From assembly GCA_029204225.1 (NCBI GenBank), contig CM055101.1, positions 950,987 through 1,014,986 of the forward strand: a DNA stretch of 64,000 bases, given 5' to 3'. Positions 58,970 through 64,000 of the stretch are shown here, one piece after another; the first letter of the stretch is position 1, and each line of letters opens with the position of its first letter. This stretch comes from Diphasiastrum complanatum (lineage: Eukaryota; Streptophyta; Lycopodiopsida; Lycopodiales; Lycopodiaceae). A program made the position numbers and the translations under genes. The notes below the pieces were generated by a model that saw only the letters and a list, made by a program, of their open reading frames with translations, was not told where the DNA came from and ran no database searches.

Positions 58970-59306
58970 CGAGAGAGAGAGAGAGAGAGAATGAGCGCGC
59001 GAGCGACCGAGAGTGAGAGCGCGAACGATTTACCAAGAAGAGCCTTACTTGAATGCAGACGTGTTGAATGTAAGAGACAGAGGGCGGAACTCAATAAATT
59101 CCTTCGAACCTCTGAGTCAGCGATAATCCGTAGCTGGGTTTGTCGACAATCTCAAGGCGAATTTTACTTCATAATTTTTTTTTGTTGACAAGGTTCTCAA
59201 GCTATTTCAGAAGGTACAGCGGTAGGCCGGTAGCCTTACCTTGATTTCTGCAAAATACACAGACGGCAAAGGTTGCTTCCTTAACTCTGCCTGAAGAAAC
59301 ACCGCC
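58121..59306 (+). repeat. Upstream region of the BPS1-like gene, copy 2
   Basis: Reverse complement of 38967-40099. Contains a GA tract (58934-58991, interrupted by GCGCC) and the block GAGAGCGCGAACGATTTACC. Arg/Glu-rich and Ser/Leu-rich ORFs on either strand are readings of the tract. Confidence 0.7.
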
Positions 59307-59795
59307 ATGGTTTTTGTAAATTCGTTGCGATCTCACGGTCATGGTGCTGCCAATATGTCAGTTCACGACAATTTGTCGTCATGTCTGCAAAAATTGGAAG
59401 AGTCATTTGGAGATAAGTTTTTCACGGTAGACTGGATGCAGTATGCTGTGGATATTCTCAGATCTTCTCTTGCAGCCGTTTTGGATCTAGTGGATTAGGT
59501 TGTTTTTCCATTAAAATGCTTTAGTACTCTGATGGATGAGACAGTGCGACTTATGAATGTTTATAAAGCTTTGATGACGGGTATTTCCAGATTGCGAATA
59601 TAAGGGCGGGTAGTCATATAACGGTTGACGCTCTTCAAGCAGGTGGGGATGACTATGATACCATAGTTCAGGCTCTAAATCAATCCCGACGAGAGATGTC
59701 CAGAGTACATCAAGCAAACAAGCAACTTGTTGATATGAAACTTGAGGCAGAGGAGGAGCTTTGGAATTTGGGTAGCAGATATGCCAAGCAATTTG
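59307..59795 (+). pseudogene. BPS1/ROH1-like fragment, truncated second copy
   Basis: Plus-strand frame MVFVNSLRSHGHGAANMSVH to SSLAAVLDLVD, where a TAG replaces the GAG seen as LVEK in copy 1; then VVFPLKCFSTLMDETVRLMN and later EAEEELWNLGSRYAKQFD with additional frameshifts. The sequence breaks off at KQFD (59795) and passes directly into the captured fragment. In the stretch 59470-59490 it keeps the frame that copy 1 has lost, so the copies complement each other for reading, and both are dead. Confidence 0.5.
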
Positions 59796-59996
59796 ATACT
59801 TTCAGAATGAGGACTATACAACACCAATATTCCATGGCTTGAAATTGAGTGGCTATTTTAAGAACCCGATATGCGAACCATTTCAGTTTGATTTGGGAGC
59901 TTCAGTGAATGATTTTATTTTTGACAACAATCTAACGGAGTATGTGGTATTCAACATGGATACTACTAGCAATGAAGATATTTCATTATTCCATCT
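59796..59996 (+). pseudogene. Captured coding fragment, copy 3 (truncated)
   Basis: From ACTTTCAGAATGAGGACTAT to FHLS: frame 59839-60024 has KLSGYFKNPICEPFQFDLGA and FIFDNNLTEYVVFNMDTTSN. The second half and the whole LTR are missing; the joint leads into the integrase C-terminus. It keeps the KLSG residues lost in copy 2. Confidence 0.55.
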
Positions 59997-61339
59997 TTCC
60001 CACCAAGTTCCTTTAAATGACTAACATGGAATACAGGATGAACCTTATTTCCAATACGGAGTTCTAGTCTATAAGCAGCCCTACCAATCTTGTTAAGAAC
60101 TTTGAAAAGACCGCTAAAACGTGGAGAGAACTTCGGACATTTCCCCGTTCGAAGTGTCTTAAAGTCCTTGGGGATTCTAAGATACACCCAATCACCGATC
60201 TCAAACTCTCGAGGAACGCGACTTCCGTTGGCATAGAACTGGTTCTATCTTGAGCCGATCTAATTGTTTCCCTAGCCACCTGCAACATTTCCTACATATC
60301 ATGCACGAAATCCGCTGCAGCTTGAACCTCGAGACCTTTGAGTCCAACCGAGATAGGGGAACGAGGCTGAAAGCCGTACAAGAGCATAAAAGAACTAAAA
60401 CCAGTGGCAGAATGCTTCATACTATTGTATGCAAACTCAACCATTGGGAGATACTTTTCCCAATCTGATTGTTGCCTGGAAACATATGTGAAAAGCATAT
60501 CTTCCATCGACTGGTTGACACGTTCGGTCTGACCATCGGTTTCTAGGTGATCCATAAATGATAGACGTCAAGCAGTTTCTAGTCTTTCAAAGACCGCCTG
60601 CCAGAAGTTGACAGTGAACTTGGAATCCTGTTCATTAACGATATCGTTAAGCAAACCATACAAACTGAACACTTTTTCAATGAAGAGTTGAGCAAGTTCA
60701 AAAGCTTTGACAGTAGTTTTTGTTGGAATCAACTGCGCCATTTTGGTTAGCCTGTCAACTACTACCCAAATAGCATCGTGACCCTTCTCTGACTTGGGAA
60801 GTCTGACCACAAAATCCATGGAAATACTTTCCCATTTCTTGCTGGGAATTTCCAATGGATGCAATAGACCAGCTGCTTTGAGTCTTTCCACTTTATTTAC
60901 TTGGCATTGTTCACATTTTTGAACATATGCCTCGACATGACCTTTCATTTTTGGCCAATCAAATTTTCTCTTAACTAGGTCAAGTGTCCTCTGTATACCA
61001 GGAAGGGTGTCCTGCGCTGGGGCTATCATGGCACTCGTGCAAGATTTGGGCCCTAATATCCACAATATCTAGTGCACAAACTTTTCCTGTACAAAAAAGC
61101 AAACCATTTCTAATGAAATAATTATCAAGCATCTTCTCTTCACGAGATTTCTTGGAATCCTGCTTTCCTAGATTTTCTTTCAAAATAGAGCTTCCTGCCA
61201 GAACATCTTGCCAAATATGACCAAACAAATCATCGGTCCGACAAAGATCTCGCAGAGAAAGATACAACTCGGATTGGAACTCAGCAAAGCATGCCTGATT
61301 AACTTCTCCAATCCGGCTCTTTCCAATTATGCATGCTGG
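59997..61339 (-). pseudogene. Gypsy-2 chromovirus integrase, copy 3
   Basis: Coding order on the minus strand: 60980-61267 (SLRDLCRTDDLFGHIWQDVL, then ILHECHDSPSAGHPSWYTED), 60568-61065 (165 residues; HVEAYVQKCEQCQVNKVERL, SMDFVVRLPKSEKGHDAIWV, VVDRLTKMAQLIPTKTTVKA, VNEQDSKFTVNFWQAVFERL), 60292-60555 (DHLETDGQTERVNQSMEDML, AYNSMKHSATGFSSFMLLYG) and 59966-60187 (KIGRAAYRLELRIGNKVHPV). This is the least damaged integrase of the three. The region with NEQD instead of SDRD is again present. Chromodomain and LTR are deleted. Confidence 0.85.
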
Positions 61340-61596
61340 TTCTTTGCAATGATTTAGGATTCTAGGCTATGTTTGGGTCAAAATTGTTTGGTTTTTCATG
61401 TTTTTTGGCACAAAATAGATAGTAAGAACCATAATCCAGCAAGATCAGACCAATTAGATGGTTGTAATTCTATAAATTGGTTTGAATGTGTTAGAAAAAG
61501 AGTTGTATGTCATGAATTTCCACTTTATTGTGATGAAAAAACCGAAAAACAGCCAAAAATCATCATTTTTGCTTGTTTTTCATAAAGTTGGGTAGA
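61340..61596 (-). repeat. AT-rich block fragment next to integrase copy 3
   Basis: Matches the integrase-proximal 250 bp of the AT-rich blocks at 34090-34339 and 51125-51375, then stops at AAGTTGGGTAG, where a Copia-3 piece begins. Confidence 0.75.
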
Positions 61597-61740
61597 AGTA
61601 CATCTCTACTAAATTCAAGGAATACTGCCAGAGTCAAGGCATTGAACAATAGTTTATCACTCCTTATTTGCCTCAATCTAATGGCTTAGCCGAGAGGAAG
61701 AATCGTACCTTCATCGTGTCAGCCAAATGTATGCTGGCAT
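61597..61740 (+). pseudogene. Copia-3 integrase scrap
   Basis: Plus-strand codons read ISTKFKEYCQSQGIEQ, a stop, then FITPYLPQSNGLAERKNRTF IVSAKCMLA, corresponding to the middle of the integrase at 41835-42401 and including the catalytic Glu. Only about 48 codons remain; the piece is joined at GCATGCAATC to AT-rich sequence. Confidence 0.78.
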
Positions 61741-61870
61741 GCAATCGGAACAATTTCAAATTTTGCCAATTTTACTCACAGTACTGCAAAACTTCAGATG
61801 ATCATAACTTTGGCTATAGGACACCAAATTGGGTGCTATAAAGCTTAGTACAGAGGGAGACCAAGTGAAT
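61741..61870 (+). repeat. AT-rich block scrap
   Basis: Same as about 33405-33535 (plus orientation). Joined at its right end to Copia-3 RT at GTGAATAAGATGCTT. Confidence 0.72.
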
Positions 61871-62022
61871 AAGATGCTTGTTAAACAGATGTTGTCTGCC
61901 GAACTTGACATGACCGATCTGGGCGAAGCTCGTTTCTGTTTGGGCATTCAAATCCACAGAGACGGAGAGAGAAGGCTGATCTTTATCACTCAGCAACGGT
62001 ATCTTCACTCTGATCAATTGTA
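61871..62022 (+). pseudogene. Copia-3 RT scrap
   Basis: Frame 61829-62023 contains VKQMLSAELDMTDLGEARFC LGIQIHRDGERRLIFITQQR, the RT segment after the YVDD box where copia elements read MKDLGEAxxxLGIxIxRD. It is cut off at SDQL. Confidence 0.78.
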
Positions 62023-62205
62023 AACTAGCTCACTCACCAATGGATTCAGGCTTGCGATTATTGAAGGGCCAATGCCAAGAAGTGGTTATGGAACTTAAGA
62101 TGGTTATTTCATATTTAGAGCATCTACGAGGCTATATAAAGAGCATTTGTTCTCGCATATTTCTTTGAAATGGAATGAAGTGAAGTTAGTGAGTTAGTCT
62201 ATTCT
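62023..62205 (+). mobile_element. Partial Copia-3 LTR, copy 4
   Basis: 62080-62205 is the inner LTR part with GAGGCTATATAAAGAGCATT; it joins the BPS1-like upstream region at the same place as the two other copies. Confidence 0.7.
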
Positions 62206-63018
62206 CATTTTATTGATGTGAATGATTTACTCTCTCTATGCTATTTTCAAGATTATACTTATGTAGTTTTGTTCATATAGTAGAATCTCTTTATTCTTAT
62301 TAAAGTGATCATTGTTATTCCATGCAATGAATGTTTGTATGATGAGAGGGGCAGTAATGCTTGTTACCATAATTGAAATACAAGTGACAAGCCTGACATC
62401 GTAGTACATACATAAACGATGAATGGCATGTAGTTCCAACTTCTATAATTCCATTATCCAAATTTCATAAAAGCAAATTACAGATTGTTATAATATCTAT
62501 CAGTCTGCAACGTGTAAACAACCTAAAAGTGAAATCCTAAATTCTTCATAGTAAAGCCTAAGGAGATAGGGCTGAATCATGATACCTAAAGGCCAACTAG
62601 TGATGTCTAGCATAGCCTCCTCCTAGTCACCCATGATGTAGTGTAGGCTCTATCTCAAGACCCTCATCCTCACCTTGTTGACATATTTGCTTTGCTTTGA
62701 AAGACAGATAGCACTTTGGCATGCAGTGCAACTTGAAAATGCGATGCATTGTCCGAACTAGCTAAATAAATAAATAACGAGTACCGAAGTTAACCATGGC
62801 ATTCTATTACCTAGTCATATTCCAGGCAACTCCCTTGGATCACTTTGTTGGCTTGGTATCCAAAGTGTTTTTTGGTCCCATGTTTCAGCCCTCTTAGGGG
62901 TCCAATATGCATTTATTCACGTTCTAGGGTACTACATATTATGTAACGACTAGGGTTTTGAAGGTATCCAAATAGCATATAAATAAAGATCGATAGAGAC
63001 AACACCACACATTTGATT

Positions 63019-63050
<32 letters not shown>

Positions 63051-63238
63051 CAGAGAGCGAGCGAGCGAGAGTGAGAGCGCGAACGATTTGCCAAGAAGAG
63101 CCTTACTTGAAGGCAGACGTGTTGAATGTGAGAGACAGAGGGCGGAACTCAATAAATTCCTTCGAATGTCTGAGTCAGTGATAATCCGTAGCTGGGTTCG
63201 TCGACAATCTCAAGGCTGAATTTTACTTCATAATTTTT
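62206..63238 (+). repeat. Upstream region of the BPS1-like gene, copy 3
   Basis: Direct copy of 58121-59180. Contains TATA-like CATATAAATAAAGATCGATAG near 62976 and a GA tract at 63017-63058. It ends at CATAATTTTTTTTA, before the gene start, where the Copia-2c piece is attached. Confidence 0.7.
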
Positions 63239-63313
63239 TTTATTTTAATAATAAAACAGGCATCTTGCACGAATTCTTAAAGGGTCTTTTTGGAACTCAA
63301 AACTACTCTAATG
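63239..63313. mobile_element. Terminal-inverted-repeat insertion, truncated copy 3
   Basis: Only the end adjacent to gag remains (CACGAATTCTTAAAGGG to the terminal TCTAATG). It sits at the same gag position as copies 1 and 2. Confidence 0.82.
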
Positions 63314-64000
63314 ACCTGCTTGTTTTGCTTTCCCCTTGACTTGTTCCGCTAGGAATTTGCGACATTCACTCTTCCAATGGCCCTTTTTACCACAATGGAG
63401 GCACTTGCCTTTCTTCTTAGTTTTACTGGAAGATCTCTCATCCTCTTGAGACTTGGCAAATTGCTGCTTAGACTTCTTCTTGCCCTTGCCCTTGCCTTGT
63501 TTTTGGCATGTCGCAAGTGCCTGGTCGTCAGTATTTTGATGTCTAGCTTTCACCATTTCTCGCCGTTGCTCTTCCTGCATCAAGATTTCTGTGAGCTCGT
63601 CAAAGGTTGGCAATCTTTCTCTTGATGCTATTCCACTCACAAACATCTGATAGGGTTCTGCAATGCCGCACAATGCATTGTGCACCAGCTCCACATCACG
63701 TATGCGCTCACCAATAGAATGCAGTTCATCTCTCATTGTCTTGATTCTGGTCATGTACGTTTGAATGTGCTCTCCTTTTTCCATGCGGGCACTATTCAAC
63801 TTTGACTTCAGAAACATGATTCTTGACAGATTTGACGTCTCAAATGCTCCTTTAGCACATCCCATGCCTGTCTGGGTGTCACAGCATCACAAATGTGGGT
63901 AATGATGTGATCCTTCACTGACAAGTTAATGAAGGTCAAAGCTTTCCTCATCTTTTTGTCGAACACTTTCATATTTGCTTCATTTGGCGGCCTTCTCTCA
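63314..64000 (-). pseudogene. Copia-2c gag, partial (runs off right edge)
   Basis: Minus-strand frame 63308-63865 (185 residues): MFLKSKLNSARMEKGEHIQT, ALCGIAEPYQMFVSGIASRE, TFDELTEILMQEEQRREMVK, a Lys-rich stretch and the knuckle CLHCGKKGHWKSEC, with all four zinc ligands. It ends QAGH and stops at the first bases of the inserted element. Upstream codons continue past 63865 with a frameshift (DAVTPRQAWDVLKEH in another frame) to the window edge. Of the Copia-2 gags here, this and 22548-23120 keep an intact knuckle. Confidence 0.85.

Overview
The window looks like an intergenic, heterochromatin-like stretch of a large, repeat-rich land-plant nuclear genome. The sequence shows Ty1/copia elements, one with a tRNA-Met-type primer site, a Ty3/gypsy chromovirus with a chromodomain-like tail, an Athila/Tat-style gypsy element with a TGGCACC-type primer site, relics of plant transposon ORFs, and a decayed gene that looks like the plant-specific BPS1/ROH1 family. 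I recognise no complete host gene and no rRNA or tRNA gene. The species cannot be named; several protein families would suit a fern or other non-flowering plant, but that is inference.

Layout. 1-5031: Copia-1 on the minus strand, with an uninterrupted gag-protease-integrase frame (853 codons) running off the left edge, its leader, primer site and one LTR, then the RNase H end of a second unit beyond that same LTR, part of it duplicated. 5150-7182: a decayed minus-strand gene with a ParB-like DGQHTI signature. 7359-14895: three arrays of a near-perfect 21-bp palindrome with different spacer families, interrupted by an AT-rich gap and a (GA)73 tract. 15673-17460 and 25246-25793: a decayed plant transposon ORF with an internal tandem duplication, into which Copia-2a (17484-25245) inserted. 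25990-31509: an Athila/Tat-like gag-protease relic with two LTRs head to head. 32740-63236: a mosaic of chromovirus integrase, AT-rich non-coding blocks, Copia-3 fragments, a BPS1-like pseudogene with its upstream region, and a captured unknown coding fragment, repeated in both orientations. Copia-2b (43684-48763) and the start of Copia-2c (63239-64000) are embedded in it.

Working together. Nothing here forms an operon or pathway. The history is nested insertion, template-switch-like joining and segmental duplication. The strongest unexplained signal is the palindrome, which stays recognisable while the sequence between copies changes from array to array. Next are the chimeric Copia-2a with two protease-integrase modules, the terminal-inverted-repeat element fixed at the gag/protease boundary of three Copia-2 copies, the head-to-head LTR pair, and the inverted composite blocks.
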